The notes beneath the pieces were generated by a model. It saw nothing but the letters and a program-made list of their open reading frames with translations. It made no database searches and was not told where the DNA came from. A program made the translations under genes and the position numbers. Below, piece after piece: positions 51,818 through 60,505 of a stretch of 64,000 nucleotides of DNA. The DNA lies in NCBI GenBank assembly GCA_964509075.1, contig CAZDWC010000007.1, positions 127,343 to 191,342 of the forward strand, given 5' to 3'. Position 1 is the stretch's first letter. Each line of letters opens with the position of its first letter. The DNA comes from UBA7239 sp964509075 (lineage in GTDB: Bacteria; Pseudomonadota; Gammaproteobacteria; Pseudomonadales; UBA7239).

Positions 51818-52484
51818 GCAAAAAGCCCATCCTGCGCACGCTGTAGAGCAGTGACAGCACAACAAAACTGAACAGCAACATGCCGGCGGCGAGCCAGTGC
51901 GCGTTGGCAAATTGCAGCGCTTCCACATGGTTGTAGATCTGTACCGACAGCACCTGTGTCTGGCCGGGAATATTGCCGCCCAGCATCAGCACTACACCGA
52001 ACTCGCCGACGGTATGGGCAAAGCCCAGCGTGGCTGCTGTGGCGTAACCGGGTGCGGCCAGTGGCAAGACAATAGTGCGAAACGTGTTGAGCGGGCTGGC
52101 GCGCAGGGTGGCTGCCGCTTCCAGCAGCGGTTCACCTACGGCTTCAAAGGCGTTCTGCAGCGGTTGCACCACGAAAGGCAGTGAGTAGATCACCGAGGCC
52201 ACCACCAGACCGGCAAACGTGAACGGCAGCAAACCCAGCCCCAGCGCTTGCGTCAGCTGGCCGACGGGTCCGTGCGGCCCCAGCAGCAGCAGCAGGTAGA
52301 AGCCGATCACTGTCGGCGGTAGTACCAGCGGCAGCGCGACGATGACATTGATGACGGGGGCGAACCGCGAACGCGTGCGCGCCAGCCACCAGGCCAGCGG
52401 CGTACCGAGCAGCAGCAACAGCATGGTGACCACGCCGGCGAGTCTGGCGGTGAGCAGGATGGCGGCAAGATCGGCAGGGTTCAT
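51810..52484 (-). CDS. modB: molybdate ABC transporter permease
   Basis: A 224-residue inner-membrane permease with five or six helices. The family segment LPLVLPPTVIGFYLLLLLG and the EAA loop (LLEAAATLRASPLNTF) followed by FAHTVGEFGVVLMLGGNIPG are diagnostic of ModB. It overlaps modA by 4 bases (ATGA) and modC by 8. Confidence 0.95.
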   Translation of the reverse strand: MNPADLAAILLTARLAGVVTMLLLLLGTPLAWWLARTRSRFAPVINVIVALPLVLPPTVIGFYLLLLLGPHGPVGQLTQALGLGLLPFTFAGLVVASVIYSLPFVVQPLQNAFEAVGEPLLEAAATLRASPLNTFRTIVLPLAAPGYATAATLGFAHTVGEFGVVLMLGGNIPGQTQVLSVQIYNHVEALQFANAHWLAAGMLLFSFVVLSLLYSVRRMGFLRV

Positions 52485-53287
52485 GTGCCGCTATCGTAAC
52501 CGTAGCGCTGCATGATCTGGCGCGCCGCCGGTGATTTCAGGTAATCCAGCAGCAATTTCGCCGCCGGTTTACTGCTGCCATTGTTGAGCAGCACGGCATC
52601 CTGATGCAGGGGTTCATGGAGTGACGGGGTCACGATCCACGACGAGCCGCTGGTGATTTTGCCGTCCTTGTAAACCTGCGACAGTGCCACGAAACCCAGC
52701 TCGGCATTGCCAGTGCTGACGAACTGGTAGGCCTGCGTAATGCTGTCGCCTTGCACCAGTTTGCCCTGCAGTTTGCCGTAAGTGCCCAGTTTCTTCAGTG
52801 TCTCTACAGCTGCCTCGCCATAAGGTGTCGTAGCTGGATTGGCAATCGCCAGGTGTGCGAATGAATCTGTTTGCAGCACCTCGCCCTTGTCATCGACAAA
52901 GCCGGGTTTGGCCGACCACAACACCAGTTTGCCGGTGGCATAGGTGAAATGGCTGTCGCTTACGGCATGGCCTTCCTTTTCGAGCAGCGCTGGTGTGGTG
53001 TCATCGGCACTCAGAAAGACATCGAACGGCGCGGCGTTCCTGATCTGTGAATAGAACTTGCCGGTGGCGCCAAATGACAGCACCGCCTTGTGGCCGGTTT
53101 CCTGTTCAAAGGCGGCGGTAATGTCCTGCATCGGTGCAGTGAAGTTGGCGGCGACGGCCACTGTAATTTGATCGGCAGCAGAGGTGCAGGCCATAAGCAC
53201 AAGAAACAGGGATAACAGGCTGTGCAGCGTTTGGCGGAAATGTTGCCACGCGGGATTCTCGCGCTGATGTTCAGCTGGTTTGCGCAT
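52481..53287 (-). CDS. modA: molybdate-binding periplasmic protein
   Basis: A 268-residue receptor. Signal region (about 20-38) then ITVAVAANFTAPM, SFGATGKFYSQI and FLSADD, which contain the residues that coordinate molybdate in ModA proteins; the C-terminal domain includes GDSITQAYQFVSTGNAELGF. The N-terminus is longer than usual before the hydrophobic segment. Its start shares one base with the DUF2889 stop upstream. Confidence 0.92.
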   Translation of the reverse strand: MRKPAEHQRENPAWQHFRQTLHSLLSLFLVLMACTSAADQITVAVAANFTAPMQDITAAFEQETGHKAVLSFGATGKFYSQIRNAAPFDVFLSADDTTPALLEKEGHAVSDSHFTYATGKLVLWSAKPGFVDDKGEVLQTDSFAHLAIANPATTPYGEAAVETLKKLGTYGKLQGKLVQGDSITQAYQFVSTGNAELGFVALSQVYKDGKITSGSSWIVTPSLHEPLHQDAVLLNNGSSKPAAKLLLDYLKSPAARQIMQRYGYDSGT

Positions 53288-54054
53288 TACAGAAACTTCA
53301 GCAACTTTTCTTCGCAGTCGGAAAAATCCCGCACGCCATCTGCTGTGCGCACGCCCTGTTCGATTTGCGGGCTGCTGTAGGTGTAGCAGGCGCCACCCAT
53401 GCCTTGCTGACTGGCCAGTGCCGGTTCGCCGGCCATGGCCTTCACATCAAAGATACGTGCCAGTGACACAAAATAGCCTTTCTGCAACATGAAAGCGGCT
53501 TCCAGGTCGTCGGTAGCAAAGTGTTTGCTCGCCCACTTGCCAAAGCCGAGGTAGAACGGGCGACCGGCCAGTTCGACGGGCCGGGTCAACTGCAGATCGC
53601 GCGCCTGCCACTGAAATATCTGCTCGCCGTTGCGCCAAACGGTGCAGATACAGTCTTCGCTGTCGGTCTGGTCTGTGACAGTGATGTCCCACTGCAATAT
53701 CGCACTGGCACTGCCGGCGTGGCGAATGGCTTGCAGGGTAAGATCGAGCAGGTGTGTGCAGTTGGATGACGGAGGCATGTGCAGGTTCAGTTCCCGCAGG
53801 CCGGTGTCGATGGGCACGCCCACATAGCCCTTGATCGGATTCACAGCTCCGGGGCAGGTGGTGTAGGGAATGCGTTTGGCTTCGGCTTCAATCGCAGTGA
53901 CATGTGTGCCATTGTGATGAACGCTCACCGTGAAGCCGTGATTGGTGTCTTCCAGTGCACCGTACACAACCCCGTCACCCTGTTCCAGGCGAATACGCCG
54001 CCGGTACTGGCCGGTGCCATAGAGGGGGTTGCGCGGGTAATCGGGCAGGCTCAT
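53287..54054 (-). CDS. DUF2889 protein
   Basis: A 255-residue protein with the DUF2889 pattern: the opening RNPLYGTGQYRRRIRLEQGDGVVYGALEDTNHGF shape, TTCPGAV and the central NCTHLLDLTLQA block containing a conserved Cys-Thr-His. The fold and function are not known to me. It is coupled to modA by a TAATG overlap. This arrangement is probably incidental, but a shared transcript is likely. Confidence 0.8.
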   Translation of the reverse strand: MSLPDYPRNPLYGTGQYRRRIRLEQGDGVVYGALEDTNHGFTVSVHHNGTHVTAIEAEAKRIPYTTCPGAVNPIKGYVGVPIDTGLRELNLHMPPSSNCTHLLDLTLQAIRHAGSASAILQWDITVTDQTDSEDCICTVWRNGEQIFQWQARDLQLTRPVELAGRPFYLGFGKWASKHFATDDLEAAFMLQKGYFVSLARIFDVKAMAGEPALASQQGMGGACYTYSSPQIEQGVRTADGVRDFSDCEEKLLKFL

Positions 54055-54204
54055 GGAACACCCTCATTAACATTCGATAAGGCGAGTCTAGCCGTCGGAA
54101 TGGTCAACACAATCCGCAGAGTACGCATGTGTTGGGTGTAAACATTATGCGAAATAGCTGAAACTGCCGCACGAAATGCTTGCAAATTCATGGGGGGAGG
54201 ATTA

Positions 54205-54229
54205 ATTTAAATGCTTGCTGCTTTTAAAT
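54205..54229. promoter_or_regulatory. imperfect inverted repeat, possible operator
   Basis: ATTTAAATGC (54205-54214) and GCTTTTAAAT (54220-54229) are inverted repeats with one mismatch and a 5-base spacer. It is in the AT-rich stretch about 55 bases before the small exported gene and could be a regulator site. Confidence 0.35.
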
Positions 54230-54283
54230 CATGGGGTTAGAGTGGCTTTCTAGAAAATACGCCAACTTCACAGGAGAATTGGC

Positions 54284-54697
54284 ATGGTACACCCACTGAA
54301 AAATCGATTTCCATTGAAAAAATTGCTTTCACCGGTATTGGCTGCCAGCTTGTTGCTGCCTTCTGTACAGGCTTTTGCCGGCGCTACGGTTGCGGGTTAT
54401 GAAGAAGAGCGCCCTGGTGCGCTGGCCATGTACGGTGACCTGCTGTTGGTACGCCCGGTTGGTGTGTTGATAACGGTTGTCGGCGCTGCGGCCTATGTCG
54501 TGAGCTTGCCGTTTACAGCGCCGACGGGCGGCATGAAGGAAGCCGGCAAGGTGCTCGTGGCAGATCCAGCGAAAATGACCTTTGCCCGTTGTCTGGGTTG
54601 CACAAAAACGGGTTATTACCGCTCAGCTGACGAGATGGCAGCTCGCGAGGAGAAGGCAGCTGAAGCCGGCGGTGAAGCGGCTGCAGGTAGCCGCTGA
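54284..54697 (+). CDS. exported or membrane protein, function unknown
   Basis: A 137-residue product with a signal peptide (cleavage near FAGA) and a second hydrophobic segment (LLVRPVGVLITVVGAAAYVVSLPFTAPTGG) that matches a small conserved family found in pseudomonads and relatives, sometimes labelled multidrug transporter without evidence. Two cysteines lie in RCLGCTKTG. The tail is alanine/glutamate-rich. AGGAG precedes the ATG. Convergent with coaD. Confidence 0.65.
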   Translation: MVHPLKNRFPLKKLLSPVLAASLLLPSVQAFAGATVAGYEEERPGALAMYGDLLLVRPVGVLITVVGAAAYVVSLPFTAPTGGMKEAGKVLVADPAKMTFARCLGCTKTGYYRSADEMAAREEKAAEAGGEAAAGSR

Positions 54698-54704
54698 CGA
54701 GGCG

Positions 54705-55196
54705 TTACGGGTTGTTGCGCTCGGCGTATTTGCGATTGAGCGCTTCAACCACCAGCGGGTGCACAAACTTTGATACATCGCCGCCCAGCAGGCTGATTTC
54801 TTTCACCAGGCTGGACGAGATGTAGGACAGGTGATCGGCTGGCGTCAGGAACAGGCTTTCGATATTGGGTTCGATGGCCCTGTTCATATTGGCGAGCTGG
54901 AATTCGTATTCAAAATCCGACACCGCACGCAAGCCGCGCAGGATGCCCTGTGCTTTCTGCTGTTTGACGAAATCGATCAGCAGGACATCAAACCCTACCA
55001 CTTCCACGTTGTCGAGATGGCCCAGCACTTTTCTGGCCAGCTCCACACGTTCTTCCAGTGTAAAAAGCGGGCCCTTGCGTTTGCTGGAAGCGATGGCAAC
55101 CACCACGGAGTCAAACAGGCGGCAGCCGCGTTCGACCAGATCGGTGTGGCCATTGGTGATTGGATCAAACGTGCCGGGATAAATAACGCGTCGCAT
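54705..55196 (-). CDS. coaD: phosphopantetheine adenylyltransferase
   Basis: Penultimate step of coenzyme A synthesis. The 163-residue protein begins MRRVIYPGTFDPITNGH with the HxGH-type TNGH motif, has GLRAVSDFEYEFQLA and the SYISSSLVKEI helix. The start at 55196 is the homologous one. It follows rsmD, as in many relatives. Confidence 0.95.
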   Translation of the reverse strand: MRRVIYPGTFDPITNGHTDLVERGCRLFDSVVVAIASSKRKGPLFTLEERVELARKVLGHLDNVEVVGFDVLLIDFVKQQKAQGILRGLRAVSDFEYEFQLANMNRAIEPNIESLFLTPADHLSYISSSLVKEISLLGGDVSKFVHPLVVEALNRKYAERNNP

Positions 55197-55267
55197 AGGG
55201 AAAACCCGGAAAACAAGACAGGAAGGAAGATGAGAGCAGGAGAATGGTAACCAATTTGCCCGTGGGC

Positions 55268-55897
55268 TCAAAGGGGATTTTCCTGCTCCCGCAAATGACG
55301 GAAAAGACTGTAGCGCACACGTCCAGCCTGCTGCGAGCGATGTAGCTGGAAACCAGGCACTGCCAGCAGTGCTTGTTCAACCGGTTGTTCGACATAGACC
55401 AGTGCGTCTTCAGCCAGCAAATGGCCGGATTGCAAGCCGGCCATCAGAGCTGCTGGTTGCAGCGAGACATCGGCAAATGGTGGATCGAGGAAAACGATAT
55501 CAAACGCAGGCGCTGCCTGCCGCTGTTGTTGCAGCCAGGCGGTGGCATTGGTGGCGATCAGCTCCGCGCCTTCTGCGTCCAGGAGTGCGCGTGCATCACG
55601 CAAACATTTCACCGCCGCTGCGTGAGTCTCCACCATCAGGCAGCTTGCCGCGCCGCGCGACAGCGCTTCAAAACCTAGCGCGCCGCTGCCGGCAAACAGA
55701 TCGAGACAACGTGCGCCCGGAATATGCGGTGCCAGCCAGTTGAACAGTGTTTCGCGAATGCGGTCACCGGTAGGGCGCAGTCCATCGGCATCCGGGAAGC
55801 CGATTTTCCTGCCGCGCCAACGTCCGCCGATAATCCGCACACGATTGTCTCGCTGGAGCTTGTCTTGCTGGCGCGGGGATGGCGGGCTTTTGCGCAC
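55268..55897 (-). CDS. rsmD: 16S rRNA (guanine966-N2)-methyltransferase
   Basis: A 209-residue SAM-dependent methyltransferase for G966 of 16S rRNA. Motifs are RIIGGRWRGRKI, RPTGDRIRETLFNWL, the SAM-binding LDLFAGSGALGFEALSRGA and the catalytic DPPF. GTG 55897 gives a normal length. It is divergent from ftsY, a conserved arrangement. Confidence 0.93.
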   Translation of the reverse strand: MRKSPPSPRQQDKLQRDNRVRIIGGRWRGRKIGFPDADGLRPTGDRIRETLFNWLAPHIPGARCLDLFAGSGALGFEALSRGAASCLMVETHAAAVKCLRDARALLDAEGAELIATNATAWLQQQRQAAPAFDIVFLDPPFADVSLQPAALMAGLQSGHLLAEDALVYVEQPVEQALLAVPGFQLHRSQQAGRVRYSLFRHLREQENPL

Positions 55898-55966
55898 GGA
55901 ACATTCTGCTTGGCGGTACGGGGATGGTAGGATAACACCCTCACAGAATTTACCCGCAAGCGACCC

Positions 55967-57109
55967 ATGGCAATTTTCGGTTTCGGCAAGGATAAAGACG
56001 CACAGACTCCCGCGACAGAAACCGCTGCCGCGAATCCGGCAGCAGAATCTACCGAGAAGGCCGGGCTTTTCGGATTCCTGAAACGCAATAAAAACGAATC
56101 GGAAAATGCCGAGGCCGCCACGCCGGCTGCCAATCCGGAACCGTCTCCAGCCCCTGTGGATACCGCAGCCGACCCGGCGCCAACAAAGGATGGGTTTTTC
56201 TCCCGCATCAAGCGCGGCCTGGCGCGCACCGGCAGCGTCATTGGCCAGGGTGTGGGCACCTTGCTGCTGGGCAAGCGTCAGATTGACGATGCGCTGATGG
56301 AAGAACTGGAAATCCAGTTGCTGACGGCGGATGTCGGCATTGATGCCACCACCGAGATTCTCGACGACCTCACCCAGCGCGTGGCGCGACAGGAACTGGC
56401 CGACGGCGATGCGCTGTACGCGGCACTGCAGGAAAAACTGTACGCGCTGCTGCAGGTGGCCGAAGCGCCGCTGCAAATTGAAGCGCAGAAAAAACCGTTC
56501 GTGATTCTGGTGGTCGGTGTCAACGGCGCAGGCAAGACAACGACTATCGGCAAACTGGCGCAGCGTCTGCAACGCGAAGGGCGCAGCGTGATGCTGGCTG
56601 CCGGTGACACTTTCCGCGCGGCAGCGGTTGAGCAATTGCAAGTGTGGGGCGAGCGCAACAACATTACGGTCGTTGCACAACACACGGGTGCCGACAGCGC
56701 ATCGGTGATTTTCGATGCCGTGCAGGCGGCGCAGTCGCGCGGCATTGACGTGGTCATTGCCGACACCGCCGGACGTCTGCACAACAAAAGCAATCTGATG
56801 GAAGAACTGAAAAAAGTGAAACGCGTGATGGGCAAGCTCGACAACAGCGCGCCGCACGAAGTCCTGCTGGTGCTGGATGCCGGCACCGGACAAAACGCCA
56901 TCAACCAGGCACAGCAATTCCGCGATGCGGTCGGTGTCAGCGGCATCGTGTTGACCAAGCTCGACGGCACGGCCAAGGGCGGTGTTATTTTCGCGATCAC
57001 CCAGGCGCTGAAATTGCCCATCCGTTTTATCGGTGTCGGCGAACAGCTGGATGACTTGCAGGAATTCCGCGCGCGCGATTTCATTCGTGCGCTTTTTGCA
57101 GCGCCATGA
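55967..57109 (+). CDS. ftsY: signal recognition particle receptor FtsY
   Basis: The GTPase that docks SRP-ribosome complexes at the membrane. An acidic, alanine/proline-rich A domain of about 80 residues is followed by the N domain and the NG GTPase with GVNGAGKTTTIGKLA, DTFRAAAVEQL, DTAGRLHNK and TKLDGTAKGG. 380 residues, usual for gammaproteobacteria. First gene of ftsY-ftsE-ftsX. Confidence 0.96.
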   Translation: MAIFGFGKDKDAQTPATETAAANPAAESTEKAGLFGFLKRNKNESENAEAATPAANPEPSPAPVDTAADPAPTKDGFFSRIKRGLARTGSVIGQGVGTLLLGKRQIDDALMEELEIQLLTADVGIDATTEILDDLTQRVARQELADGDALYAALQEKLYALLQVAEAPLQIEAQKKPFVILVVGVNGAGKTTTIGKLAQRLQREGRSVMLAAGDTFRAAAVEQLQVWGERNNITVVAQHTGADSASVIFDAVQAAQSRGIDVVIADTAGRLHNKSNLMEELKKVKRVMGKLDNSAPHEVLLVLDAGTGQNAINQAQQFRDAVGVSGIVLTKLDGTAKGGVIFAITQALKLPIRFIGVGEQLDDLQEFRARDFIRALFAAP

Positions 57110-57153
57110 CAGCCACTGTCCATGATCGCCACTGTCGATGATCACCAAAGCGC

Positions 57154-57843
57154 ATGATTGAATTTCGCAACGTCGCCAAACGCTACCCGAACGGCTTTGA
57201 GGCGCTGTCGAATGTCAGCTTCACCTTGTCGCCGGGTGAAATGACGTTTCTCACCGGTCATTCCGGTGCCGGCAAAAGTACGCTGCTCAAATTGCTGATG
57301 ATCATGGAACGCCCCTCGCATGGCAGCGTCATGGTCGCCGGGCAGGATATCGGCAAACTCGGCGCTGCGCGTATCCCGTATTACCGTCGACATATCGGCG
57401 TAGTGTTTCAGGATCACCAGTTGCTGAGTGATCGTACAGTATTTGAAAATGTAGCCCTGCCGCTGCGCATCAGCGGCTATCCCGAACGCGACATTGGTCG
57501 CCGCGTGCGCGCGGCACTCGACAAAGTCGGTTTGCTGGAGCGTGAACAATATTTGCCGATTGCTCTGTCCGGCGGCGAACAGCAACGCGTCGGCATTGCG
57601 CGCGCTGTGGTCAACAAGCCGCCGGTGCTGATTGCCGACGAACCGACAGGCAACCTCGACCCGGAATTGTCAGCAGAAATCATGCGACTGTTTGAAGAAT
57701 TCAGCCAAGTGGGGGTGACGGTTTTGATCGCCACACACGATCTGGATCTGGTACACCGTTTCGGGCATCGCGAACTGGTGTTGCGTCGCGGCCGACTGGT
57801 GCGTGGCGGCGACTATGCAGGAGCAGCGCATGGCAAGGCCTGA
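57154..57843 (+). CDS. ftsE: cell division ATP-binding protein FtsE
   Basis: The 229-residue ATPase of the FtsEX complex, which controls septal peptidoglycan hydrolysis through FtsX. Walker A GHSGAGKST, signature ALSGGEQQRVGIARA and Walker B VLIADEPTGNLD are intact. It overlaps ftsX by 14 bases. Confidence 0.95.
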   Translation: MIEFRNVAKRYPNGFEALSNVSFTLSPGEMTFLTGHSGAGKSTLLKLLMIMERPSHGSVMVAGQDIGKLGAARIPYYRRHIGVVFQDHQLLSDRTVFENVALPLRISGYPERDIGRRVRAALDKVGLLEREQYLPIALSGGEQQRVGIARAVVNKPPVLIADEPTGNLDPELSAEIMRLFEEFSQVGVTVLIATHDLDLVHRFGHRELVLRRGRLVRGGDYAGAAHGKA

Positions 57844-58840
57844 AGCGCGCAGCGTAAAAACCACGCCGCGCAGTGAAAAAACCGCAGCGCGTGGCGCCAG
57901 CACCAGTACGATCAGCTGGCGCGAACAACTGGATGCCTGGCTTGCACACCATCAGCAGTCCGCGCGCGAAAGTATGCAGCGCCAACTGCAGGCGCCATTG
58001 CAAACCCTGCTGACGGCACTGGTGATCGGTATCACGCTGGCGTTGCCGGCGTTGTTCACGCTGGCCATCGACAATGCACAGCAACTGGCAGAGCGCTGGG
58101 ATGGCGCGCCGCGTCTCTCGGTATTCGCGCAGCGCAAACTCGCTGATGATCAGTTGCAAGCATTGCAAAAAACCTTGCAGCAGCAATCCACGGTGCGCGC
58201 GGTACAACTGATCACGCCGGAACAGGGGCTTGCCGATTTTGAAGAGACGGCAGGCATCAGCGGCACACTGGAATTGCTGGAGGAAAATCCGCTGCCACCG
58301 GTGTTGCTGGTGGAACTGCGTGACGATACATCGCCCGACAGCTTGCGCCAGTTGCAGCTGGAGTGGCAGCAGCTTGCGCACGTTGATCGCGTGCAGGCTG
58401 ACCTGGAATGGGTGCAGAAACTGTTTCACATGATGCAGCTTGGTGAGCGTCTGACGATTGCGCTGGCCTCGCTGCTCGGCCTCGGCGCGCTGTTGTCCGT
58501 GGGCAACACCATCCGGCTGGCCATCGAGAATCGCCGCGCGGAAATTGTGGTGGCAAAACTGGTGGGTGCCACCGACGCTTTTGTGCGGCGGCCTTTTCTC
58601 TACAGCGGTTTCTGGTTCGGATTGTCTGGCGGCATTGTTGCCGTGCTGCTGGTGATTGCCGGCTACTGGGCGCTGTCCGGCCCGGTAGCAGAACTGGCCG
58701 CACTTTATCATTCCGATTTCCAGCTGCATGGGCTGGATGTACTGACGATTGCCAGTCTGCTACTGGTGGGCGTGGTGCTCGGCATGCTGGGCGCATGGCT
58801 GGCTGTCGGGCAACACCTGCACGACATGCGGCCGCGCTGA
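57830..58840 (+). CDS. ftsX: cell division protein FtsX
   Basis: A 336-residue inner-membrane protein with a long cytoplasmic N-terminus (about 65 residues), four transmembrane helices (about 70-90, 215-235, 260-285 and 305-330) and a periplasmic loop that recruits hydrolase activators. The LASLLGLGALLSVGNTIRLAIENRRAEI stretch is conserved. The ATG at 57830 has AGGAG upstream inside ftsE. Confidence 0.93.
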   Translation: MARPEARSVKTTPRSEKTAARGASTSTISWREQLDAWLAHHQQSARESMQRQLQAPLQTLLTALVIGITLALPALFTLAIDNAQQLAERWDGAPRLSVFAQRKLADDQLQALQKTLQQQSTVRAVQLITPEQGLADFEETAGISGTLELLEENPLPPVLLVELRDDTSPDSLRQLQLEWQQLAHVDRVQADLEWVQKLFHMMQLGERLTIALASLLGLGALLSVGNTIRLAIENRRAEIVVAKLVGATDAFVRRPFLYSGFWFGLSGGIVAVLLVIAGYWALSGPVAELAALYHSDFQLHGLDVLTIASLLLVGVVLGMLGAWLAVGQHLHDMRPR

Positions 58841-58900
58841 ACACGTCAAATCCGGTTTTTACCGTTAAACTGCATAGAGCATTAATCCTCAGGAGAGCAT

Positions 58901-59761
58901 ATGCGCCTGGTTGTCATCAGCGGTCGTTCCGGCTCCGGCAAGAGCACGGCTTTGCATGTGCTTGAAGACGAAGGCTTCTACTGCATCGACAACCTGCCGG
59001 CCGGGCTGCTCGGTTCTCTGGTCGAGCAGATGCAACAGGATGGAAACCCGGCGCTCAAGGGTGTTGCCGTCAGCATCGACGCGCGCAACACCAGCCGCGA
59101 TCTCGCGCGCTTTCCCGCCATGCTGCAAACTGCGCGTGCGCAGATGGATTGTGAAGTTATCTATCTCGATGCGCGCAAACCGACCTTGATCAAACGCTTC
59201 AGCGAAACGCGACGCAAGCATCCCTTGTCGGGAGGTGACACCGATTTGTCCGGCGCCATCGAAGCGGAAAAAGTCCTGCTCGAGCCCATTGCCGATCTCG
59301 CCTCGCTGACCATCGACACCAGCAACCTCAATCTCTATCAGCTGCGCGATCTGGTGCTGGCGCGCGTGGCACGCCAGACCAACACCGGTTTGTCACTGCA
59401 GTTCCTGTCGTTTGGTTACAAACACGGAATTCCGGTGGATGCCGATCTGGTGTTCGATGTGCGCTGCCTGCCCAATCCCTACTGGAAGCATGAGTTGCGC
59501 GGCCACACCGGCCTGGAGCAACCTGTGACGGAATTCCTCGACGCTGAACAGCAGGTGCAGGACATGTTCGGCGATATTCGCGACTACTTGCAGAAGTGGC
59601 TGCCGGCGTTCCGGCAAAACCGCCGCTACCTGACGGTGGCCGTCGGCTGCACCGGCGGCCAGCATCGTTCGGTGTACCTGTGCGAAAAATTGCGACGCTA
59701 TTTTGGCAACACTGACGACAATGTGCAGGTGCGGCACCGCGAACTCGGCATATCAGCCTAA
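58901..59761 (+). CDS. rapZ: RNase adapter protein RapZ
   Basis: A 286-residue P-loop protein (GRSGSGKSTAL, CIDNLPAGLL) with the C-terminal domain YLTVAVGCTGGQHRSVY that senses glucosamine-6-phosphate in enterobacteria, where it directs RNase E to the sRNA GlmZ. Whether the same circuit exists here is unknown. It precedes HPr, as in the rpoN-linked cluster of other Proteobacteria, but the rest of that cluster is not in the window. Confidence 0.93.
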   Translation: MRLVVISGRSGSGKSTALHVLEDEGFYCIDNLPAGLLGSLVEQMQQDGNPALKGVAVSIDARNTSRDLARFPAMLQTARAQMDCEVIYLDARKPTLIKRFSETRRKHPLSGGDTDLSGAIEAEKVLLEPIADLASLTIDTSNLNLYQLRDLVLARVARQTNTGLSLQFLSFGYKHGIPVDADLVFDVRCLPNPYWKHELRGHTGLEQPVTEFLDAEQQVQDMFGDIRDYLQKWLPAFRQNRRYLTVAVGCTGGQHRSVYLCEKLRRYFGNTDDNVQVRHRELGISA

Positions 59762-59771
59762 GGAGAATCAT

Positions 59772-60041
59772 GTGGCAGAAGCCCGATTGGAAATTATCAA
59801 CAAGCTGGGGCTGCATGCGCGAGCGGCATCCAAACTGGCATCCCTGTGTGCAAAATTTTCCTGCAAGATAACCGTGCATAAAAATTCACAAAAGGCAGAT
59901 GGCAAAAGCATCATGTCGCTGATGCTGCTGGCAGCAGGCAAAGGTACGTTCCTCGACATTCATTGCGAAGGCGCTGATGAGGATGGAGCGCTGACGGCGA
60001 TTGCCGCGCTAATTGCCAACCGTTTCGATGAAGCTGAGTAG
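59772..60041 (+). CDS. ptsO: HPr-family phosphocarrier (nitrogen PTS, NPr-like)
   Basis: An 89-residue HPr-fold protein with the phosphorylatable histidine in NKLGLHARAASKLA and the GKSIMSLMLLAAGKG block containing the conserved serine. GTG 59772 has AGGAG 6 bases upstream. Its position after rapZ suggests the nitrogen-related NPr, though HPr proper cannot be excluded. Confidence 0.9.
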   Translation: MAEARLEIINKLGLHARAASKLASLCAKFSCKITVHKNSQKADGKSIMSLMLLAAGKGTFLDIHCEGADEDGALTAIAALIANRFDEAE

Positions 60042-60082
60042 TCTGAGCCGATTGGGTGGCATGCAGCCGAGGAAGGTTGGCC

Positions 60083-60505
60083 ATGTCTGAACCGCGCACC
60101 CTGATCGCCTTTGATTACGGTTTGCGCCATATCGGCGTGGCTGTGGGTCAGCGTCTGATTGCCAGCAGCAATCCTGTGGGCGTGGTGAAGGCACGCGATG
60201 GCGCACCGGATTGGCCGGCCATTGAAAAAATCCTGCGCGACTGGGAGCCTGACCTGCTGCTGGTTGGATTGCCGCTGAACATGGACGGCACGGACAGCCC
60301 GATGGCGGAGCGCGCGCGCAAATTCGCGCGCCAGTTGCACGGGCGCTTCAGCAAAAGCGTGGAATTGGTGGATGAACGCCTGACCAGTTTTGCGGCCAAG
60401 CAGACGCGGCGTGAACAGCAGGCCAGTACCGATTTCGGCCGCGACACCGTGGATGCCGAAGCCGCCTGCATCCTGCTGCAGGATTTCTACAATCGCTCAG
60501 CCTGA
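60083..60505 (+). CDS. ruvX: Holliday junction resolvase-like protein RuvX (YqgF)
   Basis: A 140-residue RNase H-like protein. The AFDYGLRHIGVAVG motif carries the first catalytic aspartate, and VGLPLNMDG, VDERLTSFAA and DAEAACILLQDF follow. It acts in 16S rRNA 5' end maturation or as a resolvase-like nuclease. It abuts tolC, which ends at the next base on the opposite strand. The usual partner yqgE is elsewhere in the window. Confidence 0.93.
   Translation: MSEPRTLIAFDYGLRHIGVAVGQRLIASSNPVGVVKARDGAPDWPAIEKILRDWEPDLLLVGLPLNMDGTDSPMAERARKFARQLHGRFSKSVELVDERLTSFAAKQTRREQQASTDFGRDTVDAEAACILLQDFYNRSA

Noticed and set aside
55898..57148. Long minus-strand extension of rsmD across ftsY
   Set aside because: It is antisense to ftsY; rsmD starts at 55897.
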